Shown here: positions 1 through 8,833 of the stretch, in pieces
Layout of the letters: each line of letters begins with the position of its first letter
How positions within the stretch are numbered: position 1 is the stretch's first letter
From: Gammaproteobacteria bacterium
Lineage (GTDB): Bacteria > Pseudomonadota > Gammaproteobacteria > Steroidobacterales > Steroidobacteraceae
DNA length: 32,856 bases
Direction of reading: 5' to 3'
NCBI GenBank assembly: GCA_025355445.1
Contig: JANXZQ010000320.1
Location: forward strand, 1-32,856
Notes under the pieces: model-generated
The model's input: only the letters and a program-made list of their open reading frames with translations
What the model was told of the DNA's origin: nothing
Databases searched by the model: none
Program-made: the position numbers and the translations under genes

Positions 1-2
1 CC

Positions 3-515
3 ATGCTCGGCGCCGCCACGGCCGCGACCTCGTTTGCGTGGACCGGACATGCACGCCTGCTCGAGGCGGATATTTCACCCTTTCTCCTCGGCGTGCACCT
101 GCTGGGAGCCGCGTTCTGGTTGGGTGCATTGGCGCCCCTGCTCATCGTCTCCGGCCACGGCGACATCTCGCGGATCGCGGCTCCGACAGCGCGCTTCGGC
201 GCCGCTGCAATTTACGTGGTGGCCGGGATGATGGCCGCAGCCCTGTGGTTGTTGTCGATGCTGTTGGGCGGTGTTGCGCAGCTGTGGAGCAGTGATTACG
301 GCCGCATAGCCCTCTGCAAGCTCGGGTTCGTTGCCGTTCTCTTGTGCTGCGCTGCCTTCAATAAATTGCGCTTGACGCCGCGATTGTTGGCCGGTGACGC
401 GGGCGCCGTGAGCAGCTTGCGTACCTCCCTTCAATTGGAACTGATGCTCGGTGTGCTGATTTTGGCGGCCACCGCGGCATTGACCACCATTGCCGGAGCG
501 CCGGCGCTGGACTAG
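3..515 (+). CDS. CopD-domain copper resistance membrane protein (5' truncated by window edge)
   Basis: This is the carboxy-terminal ~170 residues of an inner-membrane protein; the start lies before the window. Hydrophobic segments are seen at about residues 27-49, 66-91, 104-120 and 145-163. The pattern of WTGHA at 13-17, HLLGAAFWLGAL at 32-43, a KLGFVAVLL helix, and a final ELMLGVLILAATAALT helix matches the CopD family. Members work with the periplasmic copper protein CopC in copper uptake or tolerance. Full-length members are around 290-310 residues, so roughly the last half is present. A CopC-like partner, if any, would lie upstream, outside the window. The family call rests on motif recall; copper as the substrate is inferred from the family. 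Confidence 0.75.
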   Translation: MLGAATAATSFAWTGHARLLEADISPFLLGVHLLGAAFWLGALAPLLIVSGHGDISRIAAPTARFGAAAIYVVAGMMAAALWLLSMLLGGVAQLWSSDYGRIALCKLGFVAVLLCCAAFNKLRLTPRLLAGDAGAVSSLRTSLQLELMLGVLILAATAALTTIAGAPALD

Positions 516-599
516 GCCAAGCTCACAGCAATCGCATCGCGCGCCTGCCCCGCAGCGATTACACTGGCGGCTCATTAGATGCTGCCAAAGGGGAAGGAC

Positions 600-812
600 A
601 TGCGAATTCTGCAAATCGTCGGCGCCATTCTGATTGCCGGCGGACTTTTCGTGCTCATCAGGGGAGCGTCCTATTCCAGCGAAAAGAGCGTGTTCAAGAT
701 CGGCGATGTGGAAGCCAAAGTATCGCAGCAGCATTCGATCCCGCCCTGGACGGGCGCCGCGGCGCTGGCCGCCGGGGTGGTGCTCATCGTGGTCGGTTCC
801 CGCAAAAGTTAG
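600..812 (+). CDS. small two-helix membrane protein of unknown function
   Basis: A 70-residue protein with a helix at about residues 4-23, a short polar loop containing KIGDVEAKV, and a second helix at about 48-66 ending in a basic tail. An in-frame ATG also exists at 579. The ATG at 600 is preferred because the purine-rich AAGGGG at 588-593 sits about 6 bases before it, and translation from 600 puts the first helix at the amino terminus. Small proteins of this layout (DUF3185-like and similar) are common in gammaproteobacteria. I cannot assign a function. It converges on ppk2, with the two stop codons only 2 bases apart. Confidence 0.6.
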   Translation: MRILQIVGAILIAGGLFVLIRGASYSSEKSVFKIGDVEAKVSQQHSIPPWTGAAALAAGVVLIVVGSRKS

Positions 813-814
813 CT

Positions 815-1681
815 TTATATCGCCAGCTCCTTGCGCAGCATCAGCAATTCACGGCGCCGCGCCGCGGTGGTTTTCGGATAACTTAATTGCAGAGCCTCGA
901 TCGTGTCGAGCAGAATTCGCGACACGATTAGGCGGCTGTTGAGCTTGTCGTCGGCGGGCACGACATACCAGGGAGCGTGCTTGGTGCTGGTGGCGCTCAA
1001 AGCCTTCTCATAGGCGCGCATATAGCGCTTCCAATACTGCCTCTCCTCGACATCCGCGATGCTGAATTTCCAATTCTTCTCGGGCTTGTCGATGCGGTCG
1101 AGGAATCGCTTGCGCTGTTCTTCCTTGGAAAGATGCAGGAAGAACTTGATGATGCGCGTGCCGTTGCGATGCAAGTGCCCTTCCAAATCCACGATGGAGC
1201 GGTAACGGTCCTGCCAGACTGACCTTTCATCCGATTGGTCGAACAGGCCCTCGGCGTGCAGAATTTCCGGATGCACGCGTGCAATCAGCACTTCCTCGTA
1301 GTAGGAGCGGTTGAAAATTCCGATCCGCCCACGCTCCGGCAGATCGCGAGTGGTGCGCCAAAGAAAATCATGCTTGAGTTCCGTCGCGCTCGGATGCTTG
1401 AAGCTGAATACCTGGCAACCCTGCGGGTTGACACCCGACATGACGTGCTGAATCGCGCCGTCCTTGCCGGCGGCATCCATCGCCTGAAAGATCAACAGTA
1501 GCGCATAGCGGTCCGAGGCGTAGAGCAGCTCCTGCTGTGCGCTCAGGGCTTTGACGTGCTTGCGCAGCAGTTCTTCATACTGCTCATTGGTCTGGTACAC
1601 GGGTGGCACGATGGTCGGCCACTTTTTGAGGTCGACCTGCGCTGCTTGCCGTACCCGAAAATCAGCGGATTTGATGCGCAT
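815..1681 (-). CDS. ppk2: polyphosphate kinase 2 family protein (class III-like)
   Basis: A 288-residue cytosolic enzyme that moves phosphate between inorganic polyphosphate and nucleotides. The Walker-A-like MDAAGKDG is at residues 68-75. It is followed by VNPQG, the HDFLWR segment and the Walker-B-like [11 protein letters not shown] at about 122-132, all PPK2 hallmarks. Length and sequence resemble the class III group, which can phosphorylate both AMP and ADP; the subclass is inference. The frame stays open to 1867, but the ATG at 1681 is chosen because TGAGGA lies 5 bases before it and because the MFS gene on the other strand begins at 1794. The gene is divergent from the MFS transporter. 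No strong promoter was recognised in the 112 bases between them. Confidence 0.88.
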   Translation of the reverse strand: MRIKSADFRVRQAAQVDLKKWPTIVPPVYQTNEQYEELLRKHVKALSAQQELLYASDRYALLLIFQAMDAAGKDGAIQHVMSGVNPQGCQVFSFKHPSATELKHDFLWRTTRDLPERGRIGIFNRSYYEEVLIARVHPEILHAEGLFDQSDERSVWQDRYRSIVDLEGHLHRNGTRIIKFFLHLSKEEQRKRFLDRIDKPEKNWKFSIADVEERQYWKRYMRAYEKALSATSTKHAPWYVVPADDKLNSRLIVSRILLDTIEALQLSYPKTTAARRRELLMLRKELAI

Positions 1682-1686
1682 TGCAA

Positions 1687-1692
1687 TCCTCA
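1687..1692 (-). promoter_or_regulatory. ribosome binding site of ppk2
   Basis: On the minus strand the sequence reads TGAGGA, 5 bases before the ATG at 1681. It decides between this start and a 62-codon longer open frame that has no such site and would run under the divergent MFS gene. Confidence 0.6.
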
Positions 1693-1793
1693 CGTAGGCG
1701 CCGTTCGACAGCAACTCGACGTAGCATGGTACAGCCGCGCGCTGTAGTAACATTAGGAATCTCCGCAACCGGTTCGCTTGGAGTTCCTCAGCT

Positions 1794-3068
1794 TTGCCCG
1801 ACTCGATACCCCAGCCCGACGCGCTGCAAACGCGCCGCATTCTGTTTGCAAGTCTCGTCGGCACCACGATCGAGTTTTTCGACTTCTACATCTACGCCAC
1901 GGCCGCCGTGCTGGTGTTTCCCAAGCTGTTCTTTCCGAAGAGCGATCCAACCACGGCCATGCTGCAGTCGTTCGCGACCTTCGCGCTGGCTTTCTTCGCG
2001 CGTCCCGTGGGTTCGGCGCTGTTTGGCCATTTCGGGGATCGAATCGGACGCAAGGCGACCTTGGTCACCGCCTTGCTGACCATGGGAGTCTCAACCGTGC
2101 TGATCGGGCTGTTGCCGACGTACTCCTCCATCGGCGTGGGGGCGGCATTTTTGCTGGCGCTTTGCCGATTGGGTCAGGGCCTGGGGCTGGGCGGCGAATG
2201 GGGCGGGGCCGTGCTGCTGGCGACGGAAAACGCGCCTCCCGGGAAACATGGCTGGTATGGCATGTTTCCGCAGCTCGGTGCCCCATTGGGGTTCTTGTGC
2301 TCCACCAGCGCCTTTCTGCTCATGACCAACAGCCTGACCGAGGCCCAGCTATTCAGTTGGGGCTGGCGCCTGCCGTTTCTGGCCAGCGCCGTCCTGGTGC
2401 TGGTCGGGCTCTACATACGCCTGCAGCTGGTCGAAACGCCGGCGTTCAAACGCAGCCTCGCGCAGGGCGAGAGGGTGCGGGTGCCTTTCCTGGTGGTCCT
2501 GACCCAGTATCCGCTGCGCCTCGTTTTGGGAACGCTCGGCGCCACTTGCACCTTCGTCGTGTTTTATCTGATGACGGTATTCGCGCTCGGCTGGGCCACC
2601 CGTTCGCTGGGATTCGGCCGCCAGCCATTTTTGATCTTGCAGATGATCGGCGTGCTGTTCTTTGGTTTGACCATCCCCGTGGCCGGGCTCATGGCTGATC
2701 GCATCGGTGGGCGCGTCATGTTGATGATTGCCACGGGTCTGATCATTGCCTTCGGTTTCGCTTTTGAAGCGCTGTTCTCCGCTCACAACACGGCGAACGT
2801 GCTGCTGTTCCTGGTGCTCGGTTTTGCTCTGAGCGGCTTGACGTACGGCCCCTTGGGCAGCGCTCTGGCAACGCTGTTTCCCACCGCGGTGCGCTATACG
2901 GGCACCTCGCTGGCATTCAATTTCGCGGGAATATTGGGGGCCTCGCTCGCACCATCGATTGCCACCTCGCTGGCGTCGCACTTCGGCATCGCCTATGTGG
3001 GGTATTATCTGTCGGCGGCGGGGCTGGTGACCTTGATAGCCCTGCTGTTGATAAAAACCGACGAATGA
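1794..3068 (+). CDS. MFS transporter, metabolite:H+ symporter (MHS) type
   Basis: A 424-residue inner-membrane secondary transporter with twelve predicted helices. The MHS subfamily signature is clear: [11 protein letters not shown] at the first helix, [19 protein letters not shown] at the loop between helices 2 and 3, and [11 protein letters not shown] near helix 4. A second conserved loop reads [10 protein letters not shown]. Relatives (ShiA, ProP, KgtP, CitA) bring organic acids or osmolytes in with protons; the substrate here cannot be told from sequence. The start is a TTG with GGAG at 1780-1783, ten bases upstream; no in-frame ATG occurs before the conserved first helix. The next gene starts 43 bases downstream, so the two may be co-transcribed. 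Confidence 0.85.
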   Translation: MPDSIPQPDALQTRRILFASLVGTTIEFFDFYIYATAAVLVFPKLFFPKSDPTTAMLQSFATFALAFFARPVGSALFGHFGDRIGRKATLVTALLTMGVSTVLIGLLPTYSSIGVGAAFLLALCRLGQGLGLGGEWGGAVLLATENAPPGKHGWYGMFPQLGAPLGFLCSTSAFLLMTNSLTEAQLFSWGWRLPFLASAVLVLVGLYIRLQLVETPAFKRSLAQGERVRVPFLVVLTQYPLRLVLGTLGATCTFVVFYLMTVFALGWATRSLGFGRQPFLILQMIGVLFFGLTIPVAGLMADRIGGRVMLMIATGLIIAFGFAFEALFSAHNTANVLLFLVLGFALSGLTYGPLGSALATLFPTAVRYTGTSLAFNFAGILGASLAPSIATSLASHFGIAYVGYYLSAAGLVTLIALLLIKTDE

Positions 3069-3111
3069 GATCGGAAGTGGCTGGGATCCCGAAATCTTAA
3101 GGAGTACAAGA

Positions 3112-3909
3112 ATGGTGCGCAAATCATCGGTTTTGCATTGGTTGGGATCGTGGTCGCTGCTGTGCGCCGTTTGGGCGTTTGCCGGCAGCACCACCGCAGC
3201 GGCGGCGGATGCCTATGACGCCGCCGTCGTGCACGCTGGACGCAGCGACGCCGACCTGAAACGCGACCCATTGGATCATCCGGCGGAGATCTTGCGTTTC
3301 GCCAGCATCAAGCCGGGAATGCAGGTGGCCGACGTGCTGGCCGGAGATGGTTACTACAGCGAGCTTGCAAGCTACGTGGTGGGCCCGAAAGGCAAGGTGT
3401 TGATGATCAACAATGCCGCTTTCGATCATTGGGGCGAGCCGGCGCTCGACGCACGCTTGAAATCCAATCGTATGCCCAACGTAGAGCATGAAACCCTCGA
3501 CCTGAATCATCTGAACCTCGCCGCGGCGAGCTTGGACGCGGTCTTCTTGATCAAGGTGTACCACGATTTGTACTGGCTGGATCCGAAGGGCCTCGATTCG
3601 GAAGGCCTCTGGCCCAAGATCGACGCCGGTTCCGTGCTCGATCAACTGGTGCGTGCGCTGAAGCCCCGCGGCGTACTGCTCGTAGTGGATCACTCGGCGA
3701 AAGCCGGCAGCGGCAATACCACGGCGTCCACGCTGCACCGTATCGAAGAGAGCTATGCCGTCAAGGACTTCGAGTCACGCGGGCTCAAAGTCGCTGCCAA
3801 GAGCGATGTGTTCAAGAGGCCGGAGGACTCGCGCGAGCAGATCAGCTACAAGGGACCTGCACTCGGCAAGACGGATCGCTTCGTGCTGCTGTTTCGTAAG
3901 CCGGGCTAG
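3112..3909 (+). CDS. exported SAM-dependent methyltransferase-like protein (COG4798 type)
   Basis: A 265-residue protein with a clear signal peptide: basic MVRKSS, a hydrophobic core at about 10-25, and cleavage near AAA-AD at 31-33. The mature part has a class I methyltransferase fold. The SAM-binding loop is VADVLAGDGYYSE (about 72-84), followed by GPKGKVLMI and the later strand LKPRGVLLVVDH. Predicted methyltransferases with signal peptides of this kind are a known but poorly understood group. AAGGAG lies a few bases before the ATG and supports this start. It follows the MFS gene closely and converges on trxC. Neither the substrate nor actual methyltransferase activity in the periplasm can be deduced. 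Confidence 0.75.
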   Translation: MVRKSSVLHWLGSWSLLCAVWAFAGSTTAAAADAYDAAVVHAGRSDADLKRDPLDHPAEILRFASIKPGMQVADVLAGDGYYSELASYVVGPKGKVLMINNAAFDHWGEPALDARLKSNRMPNVEHETLDLNHLNLAAASLDAVFLIKVYHDLYWLDPKGLDSEGLWPKIDAGSVLDQLVRALKPRGVLLVVDHSAKAGSGNTTASTLHRIEESYAVKDFESRGLKVAAKSDVFKRPEDSREQISYKGPALGKTDRFVLLFRKPG

Positions 3910-3950
3910 AAACGACGGCGGCGCCGCCCCTGCGCTGCGCGCCGCGCGCT

Positions 3951-4385
3951 TCAGACGACGGAGCTCAGCCAGCGGGTCAAACCAGCGATGTCCATCGCGC
4001 CAGACTGGCGAGCGATTTCCTTGCCCGCGCGAAAAACGATCAACGTCGGGATGCTGCGAATGTTGAAGCGCGAGGCCGGACCCGGTTCATCCTGTGTGTT
4101 CAATTTGGCAAAGCGCATCTTCGGCTCGAGTTGGCGGGCCGTTGCCTCGAAAAAAGGCGCCATGGCGATGCAGGGACCGCACCAGGGCGCCCAAAAGTCC
4201 ACCACCAAGGGCAGATCGCTCCGGCTCACATGCCGGTCAAAATTCGTCTCCGTCAGATCGATCGGCTTGCCTGCGAACAAGGGGGAATGGCACTTGGGGC
4301 AGTGCGGCGCATCTTTTAAGCGGTTGCCCGGCAGCCGTACCACCGAGTCGCAATTCCCGCAAACCACTTGAATGGAATCGCTCAC
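3951..4385 (-). CDS. trxC: thioredoxin 2 with amino-terminal zinc ribbon
   Basis: A 144-residue cytosolic thiol-disulfide reductant. Residues 9-32 hold a zinc ribbon (CGNC at 9-12, CPKC at 29-32), and the active site WCGPC is at 68-72 inside DFWAPWCGPC. The cis-proline region reads IRSIPTLIVF. This arrangement and length fit TrxC (about 140 residues) rather than TrxA. The start is taken as GTG at 4385, giving VSDSIQVVCGNC; the frame runs further upstream but there overlaps the preceding gene and encodes nothing thioredoxin-like. The stop codon of the beta-propeller gene ends 10 bases before this GTG, so the two genes are probably translated from one message. In other bacteria trxC is often peroxide-inducible; no OxyR site was recognised. 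Confidence 0.88.
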   Translation of the reverse strand: MSDSIQVVCGNCDSVVRLPGNRLKDAPHCPKCHSPLFAGKPIDLTETNFDRHVSRSDLPLVVDFWAPWCGPCIAMAPFFEATARQLEPKMRFAKLNTQDEPGPASRFNIRSIPTLIVFRAGKEIARQSGAMDIAGLTRWLSSVV

Positions 4386-4395
4386 GATGCTCAGC

Positions 4396-5448
4396 CTATT
4401 TCGGTTGCGCCACCAAGATGGCGAAGCTGTCGGGCACGATGCTGGGACGCGGGTGCGGCGTGTCCTCGGTCGGCGGCGGTGTGGCTCCGAGATTTGCAGC
4501 CGCCAGGAAAATTTTGTGGGTGGCGGGGTCAAGCACCATGGTGCGCGCGCTGACCTGGGTCGTTACCGTCGCCGCGACGCGGTACTCATCCGGCGTCTCT
4601 TCATGAATCACGGTCAGCGTGCCATCCAGACCGTTCGAGCTGAAAACCAGGGCGAGGTCGGAATCGAAAACCGCGTCATCCGGTCCCCTGCCGATCACGA
4701 CCCGGGCAACTTGCTTGCCCGATAGGCTATCGGTGACGGCCATGACCTGATTCGCGCACACCGAGAACAATCGGTGATGAACTGCGTCGAGCGCGAGGCC
4801 GGTGGGGTTCGAGCAGCCCTGCAGCGGCCAGGTCGCCTTGACGGCGAGGGATTTCGTGTCGATCACGGCGAGCTTACCCTGATCGGCCTCGATATTGACG
4901 TACACCATCCCTGCGGGATCGGCGGCCATGAATTCCGGAGGACCGGCCAGGGCGATGGTGGCGACGATTTGCATTGTCCCGGCATCGAATACCGACAGGT
5001 TGGCCGATTCGCTGTTGGCGGTGATGAGCAGATTGCGCCGCGGTTCGTACAGTATGGCATCCGGTTTCTTTCCGGAAACCGGCACCTCCTCGAGAACCCG
5101 CAGAGTATCCAGTTCGAAAACCGAGACGCTGTCGCTGCGTCCATTGCTGGTAAAGCCGCGCGTCAGGGCCGGCGCGAACGCGATGCCGTGAACACCCAGG
5201 GTGTGCGCAATGTTACCGACCGGCTTGCCGCTGACGGTTTCGATGATGTCTACGCGATCGCCGCGGCTGATGAACAGGCGCGCACCGCTGGCCTCTAAGG
5301 CCAAGGTGTCCCAACCGCCGGATCCGCCCAGGGGCCAACTTCGCGAGACCGTGTAATTCGCTGCGGGCAAAGGCGATGTGTCCGCGGCGTGCGTCGCAGC
5401 GGCCGCCATCAGCAATAACGCGTACCCGACCAACACCAGATGGCGCAA
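4396..5448 (-). CDS. exported YncE/YVTN-type beta-propeller protein
   Basis: A 350-residue protein with a signal peptide (residues 1-21, cleavage near THA-AD) followed by repeated blade-like units. Examples are SGARLFISRGDRVDIIE, GRSDSVSVFELDTLRVLEE, SESANLSVFDAGTMQIVAT and DQGKLAVIDTKSLAVKAT. This is the pattern of YncE-like seven-bladed propellers in the periplasm. Their function is mostly unknown; binding of ligands, DNA or metal has been proposed for relatives. The start is TTG at 5448, because GGAGG stands 8 bases before it and no ATG precedes the signal sequence. It is followed at once by trxC. It is divergent from the TonB-dependent receptor gene. Confidence 0.75.
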   Translation of the reverse strand: MRHLVLVGYALLLMAAAATHAADTSPLPAANYTVSRSWPLGGSGGWDTLALEASGARLFISRGDRVDIIETVSGKPVGNIAHTLGVHGIAFAPALTRGFTSNGRSDSVSVFELDTLRVLEEVPVSGKKPDAILYEPRRNLLITANSESANLSVFDAGTMQIVATIALAGPPEFMAADPAGMVYVNIEADQGKLAVIDTKSLAVKATWPLQGCSNPTGLALDAVHHRLFSVCANQVMAVTDSLSGKQVARVVIGRGPDDAVFDSDLALVFSSNGLDGTLTVIHEETPDEYRVAATVTTQVSARTMVLDPATHKIFLAAANLGATPPPTEDTPHPRPSIVPDSFAILVAQPK

Positions 5449-5456
5449 GTAATTAG

Positions 5457-5461
5457 CCTCC
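5457..5461 (-). promoter_or_regulatory. ribosome binding site fixing the TTG start of the beta-propeller gene
   Basis: The minus strand reads GGAGG eight bases before a TTG at 5448. This strong site makes the rare TTG the best start and gives a complete signal peptide. Confidence 0.6.
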
Positions 5462-5633
5462 GTTGGATGGAAATCAGTTTACCTGGATTGACGGGCGGAG
5501 AAAAACCGCTGGAATTCCCCGTGTAATTACTACAAATAACCAATTCGCATTTACATCGACGTAGACGGCAGTTCACAGAAAATGCCGCGACGGCGATCAT
5601 GCTGCCCGTTCCGCACATGCGGCTGTCGAAGCA
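5462..5633. other. divergent intergenic region between beta-propeller and TonB-dependent receptor genes
   Basis: This is part of the largest non-coding stretch (195 bases between the two starts) and is more AT-rich than its surroundings around 5521-5555. On the plus strand TTGACG (5488-5493) with TGGAAT 16 bases later is a weak promoter candidate. On the minus strand TAAACT (5476-5481) is a possible -10 with a poor -35. No Fur box or riboswitch-like structure was recognised. Confidence 0.3.
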
Positions 5634-5643
5634 GGAGTATTGG

Positions 5644-7839
5644 ATGTCTTTACGGGTTATTGCAGTTTTTGGCGTCGCCGCCATGGTGTTTCAGGTCCCG
5701 GCGTCCGCTGCGGCGGAGTCGACGTCCGCGAGCGATGCCGGCGGTCTCGATGAGGTCGTGGTAACCGCTCAGCGCCGTGTGGAATCCTTGCAGGATGTGG
5801 GCATTGCCATCTCCGTTCTGTCCGGCCAGAGCCTGGCAGATAAATCCATCACCTATGTCAATGACCTGAAAAATGCGACCCCCAGCTTGCAGATCGAGCC
5901 TGCTTTCGGCAGCGGCCAACCCCAGTTCCGCTTGCGCGGTGTGGGATTCATCGACTACACGTCAAACAACACCTCGCCGGTCGGCGCCAGCCTCGACGGG
6001 GTCGCCTATGCGCTGCCGATTCAGACTGAAGGGCAATTGTTCGACATCGACCGCGTCGAAGTGCTGCGGGGCCCGCAGGGCACGCTGTACGGACGCAATA
6101 CCACGGGCGGTGTGATCAATTTCATCAGCAATCGGCCTACCGCCGACTTTCATGCGGGCTTCTCCGCCGAGTACGGTTCGCATAATGCGGTGACAGCCGA
6201 GGGCTTCGTATCCGGCGCAGTGGCGGACGGCTTGACGGCGCGGCTGTCGGTGGCTACGGAGCAGGGCGGCGCCTGGCAGCGCAATCGGCTCACGGGTCAG
6301 GAACTGGGGAACAAGGATAAGATCGCGGTGCGCGGCCAATTGCAATGGGATCCTTCCGAGGCAGTGAACTTCCGGCTCGGTGCGCATTTTGCGCAGGACA
6401 AATCCGACGAACAAGGCCTGTACCTGCTGCGCAGCTACGCGCCGGCCAACGGTGCGCCGGCAATTCCGGCCGATACCTCGCGCTATGCCACGGGCTGGAG
6501 CCTCAATCCTACGTTCGCAAAGATCATCGGGATCGACGCAGGCTCCAAGCCAGGGCTCGACGATTCCAATAACGGCGTCGATCTGACCGCAAACATCGAT
6601 TTCGGCGCGGCGAAGCTGACCGGCATCACCGCCTACAACAAGCTCCTCCGGCGCGAGTTCGGCGACTGGGATGCATCGCAGTACTATGACTCCGACGAAT
6701 ACTTCAACAGCAATCTGAACGTCTTCTCGCAAGAGCTGCGGATCGCATCGACGGGGAATGGAGCCCTCGGCTGGGTGGCTGGGGTGTTCTACTCCAATGA
6801 GGACTTGCAGGAGAATTTTTATTCCGATTTCACCGACCGGCTCGGCGGAATCGCGTTGACGCGCTACGAGCAAGTCGCCAACTCGGTCGGCATATTCGGC
6901 CAGGCCAATTTCCATTTCACCGACGCGCTGAACGGCACCCTCGGCGTGCGCGAGGACCACGAGACGCGCGAGTTGAAAGGCTTGAACACGGGCTTCCTGG
7001 TGCCGTCGATTCCCTCCTTCACGGGCGGCGCGCTCGGCGGAACCACCACCTCGAATTTGCCGTCGGGCAAGCTCGAGTTGGATCATAAGGCGGCGGCGGG
7101 CACCTTGATCTATGGGAGCATCAGCCGCGGGGTCAAGTCCGGCGGATTCACGGCGCACAATACCGTGAGTGCGCCGGCGGCCGATCCTTTCCAGCCTGAA
7201 AAGCTCACCGCCTATGAGGTCGGGGTGAAATCGGATATCACGCGCACCCTGCGCCTGGATGCGTCGGTGTTCTACTATCGCTACAAGGACCAGCAGATTC
7301 TCGGCAAGGTGTTCGACGACACTTCGCAGTCCTATATCGGGCGGTTCGTGAATGCGAACTCGCGGATCAGCGGCGGCGAGTTGGAACTTGAATGGCGGCC
7401 TGTGTCCGGAGTGTCGATTTCGCAGTACGTCGGCTATGCGCAGGGCTATTACACGAGCACGTTGCTGGACAGCGGCAATGTCGACTACGACGGCAGGCCG
7501 TTGAGTTTCCCGAAGTGGAGCTACGGCGGCGATCTTGGCTATTCGTGGAACGTGCGCGAGTTCAAGGTCAGCGTCGAAGGCAACTACAGCTTTCACGATA
7601 CCTATAGCCAGTTCTACTTGCTGGGCAGCAACGACTTCACCGTGCCGAAGTACTGGCTGGCCAACGCGAACCTGTCACTGTCGCCGGCCTCCGGCGGACC
7701 TTGGACGGTTGCATTGTGGGGCAGGAACATTCTCAACAAGAACTACGACATCACCCGAAACTTCTTCCTGCCCAGCAGCGAAGTGGCCGCGGCCGGCGAG
7801 CCTGCCACCGTGGGAATTCGGGTCGGCTACAAGTATTAG
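5644..7839 (+). CDS. TonB-dependent outer-membrane receptor
   Basis: A 731-residue outer-membrane importer powered by TonB/ExbBD. It has a signal peptide with cleavage near PASA-AA (about 18-22), the TonB-contact segment LDEVVVTAQRR, and a plug domain with RLRGVG and VEVLRGPQGTLYGRNTTGG. A long beta-barrel follows and ends in the aromatic residue of VGYKY. The amino terminus is typical of receptors in sphingomonads and Xanthomonadales relatives. Two upstream ATGs in frame (5599, 5617) exist, but GGAG at 5634-5637 is 6 bases before 5644 and that start gives a standard signal peptide. The substrate is unknown. The genes after it (hydrolase, peptidase, peptide-type ABC importer) suggest an organic molecule with amide or ester bonds rather than plain iron-siderophore; this is inference. 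Confidence 0.92.
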   Translation: MSLRVIAVFGVAAMVFQVPASAAAESTSASDAGGLDEVVVTAQRRVESLQDVGIAISVLSGQSLADKSITYVNDLKNATPSLQIEPAFGSGQPQFRLRGVGFIDYTSNNTSPVGASLDGVAYALPIQTEGQLFDIDRVEVLRGPQGTLYGRNTTGGVINFISNRPTADFHAGFSAEYGSHNAVTAEGFVSGAVADGLTARLSVATEQGGAWQRNRLTGQELGNKDKIAVRGQLQWDPSEAVNFRLGAHFAQDKSDEQGLYLLRSYAPANGAPAIPADTSRYATGWSLNPTFAKIIGIDAGSKPGLDDSNNGVDLTANIDFGAAKLTGITAYNKLLRREFGDWDASQYYDSDEYFNSNLNVFSQELRIASTGNGALGWVAGVFYSNEDLQENFYSDFTDRLGGIALTRYEQVANSVGIFGQANFHFTDALNGTLGVREDHETRELKGLNTGFLVPSIPSFTGGALGGTTTSNLPSGKLELDHKAAAGTLIYGSISRGVKSGGFTAHNTVSAPAADPFQPEKLTAYEVGVKSDITRTLRLDASVFYYRYKDQQILGKVFDDTSQSYIGRFVNANSRISGGELELEWRPVSGVSISQYVGYAQGYYTSTLLDSGNVDYDGRPLSFPKWSYGGDLGYSWNVREFKVSVEGNYSFHDTYSQFYLLGSNDFTVPKYWLANANLSLSPASGGPWTVALWGRNILNKNYDITRNFFLPSSEVAAAGEPATVGIRVGYKY

Positions 7840-7848
7840 GGCCGACGC

Positions 7849-8805
7849 GTGAAAATACTGGCCGTGGTTTTGGGGATCCTGATTCTGGGTGCCGCCGCCG
7901 CGTGGCTGAAACTGCGCGGGCCGGACATTCCCTACGCGGAATTGGAGGCAAAATACGCGAGCGAGGCATCGCACTTCGTCGATCTGCCGGGCGGCTTTCA
8001 TGTTCATTATCGCGATGAAGGGAATCCCAATGGGCCGTGGTTGCTGCTACTGCATGGATTCGGCGACTCGTACACCAGCTGGGAGGGCTGGGTGCGGGAA
8101 CTCAAGCCGAGATTCCACATCATCAGCCTTGATTTTCCCGGGCACGGCCTGACGCGCGCACCGCAAGGCTATCAATTGAGCGGCGCGGGCTTGGCGGATT
8201 TCGTCGATGCCTTCGCAACCAAGCTGACGCTGCCGAAGTTCGCGGTGGCGGGCAATTCCATGGGCGGCGGCGTCGCCTGGCAGCTGGCCGTGCGCCACCC
8301 AGAGCGCCTCGATGCGCTGATTCTGGTGGACGCGGCCGGCTTTGCGAATGAAAAACCGCCCGCCGCGGTACCGCTGGCCTTCAAGATTTTGCAATACCCC
8401 ATCGGCCGCGCCATCCTGCGCAACATCGACAATCGGCCGCTGATCGCCGAAGGCCTGAAGATCGATGTGTATGACAAATCGCTGATCACGCCGGCGCTGG
8501 TGGATCGCTGGGCGGAGTTCCAACGCGCGCCCGGGCACCGCGCCATATTGTTGGATATCAATTTCGGCGCACAGACAGCGGCTACGGCGGATGTGCTCGG
8601 CGCCATCAAGGCGCCCACCCTGGTATTGCACGGCGCAAGCGATGTGTTGATCGAACCCGCGAGCGCACAGAAATTCGCGGCGGCAATCCCGGGCGCGAAA
8701 CTCATCCTCTACAACCAAGTGGGACATTTGCCGCAAATCGAAATACCGCAGCGCTCGGCCGACGACGCGGCGGCGTTCCTGGACGAGGCGCTGGTTCATC
8801 CCTGA
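7849..8805 (+). CDS. membrane-anchored alpha/beta hydrolase
   Basis: A 318-residue serine hydrolase with one amino-terminal hydrophobic helix (residues 2-20) that reads as an uncleaved anchor or signal. The fold elements are LLLLHGFGDS (66-73, oxyanion HG), nucleophile elbow GNSMGG (135-140, Ser137), acid Asp265 in LHGASD and His293 in QVGHLPQIE, so the triad is intact. Related enzymes hydrolyse esters or C-C bonds; the substrate is not predictable. It starts with GTG, 9 bases after the receptor stop codon, which makes co-transcription very likely. The anchor suggests action on the outer face of the inner membrane, on what the receptor lets in. Confidence 0.85.
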   Translation: MKILAVVLGILILGAAAAWLKLRGPDIPYAELEAKYASEASHFVDLPGGFHVHYRDEGNPNGPWLLLLHGFGDSYTSWEGWVRELKPRFHIISLDFPGHGLTRAPQGYQLSGAGLADFVDAFATKLTLPKFAVAGNSMGGGVAWQLAVRHPERLDALILVDAAGFANEKPPAAVPLAFKILQYPIGRAILRNIDNRPLIAEGLKIDVYDKSLITPALVDRWAEFQRAPGHRAILLDINFGAQTAATADVLGAIKAPTLVLHGASDVLIEPASAQKFAAAIPGAKLILYNQVGHLPQIEIPQRSADDAAAFLDEALVHP

Positions 8806-8833
8806 CGCCGCCGCTCTCCGGTATCATCGCGAC

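Noticed and set aside
3917-3928. Palindrome GGCGGCGCCGCC between the convergent methyltransferase and trxC genes
   Set aside because: No loop and no T-run, and such GC palindromes arise by chance in this composition. Not enough for a terminator call.
5962-7596. A 544-codon open frame antisense to the TonB-dependent receptor
   Set aside because: Same cause: biased codon use in the real gene leaves the opposite frame open. No motif and no ribosome site.
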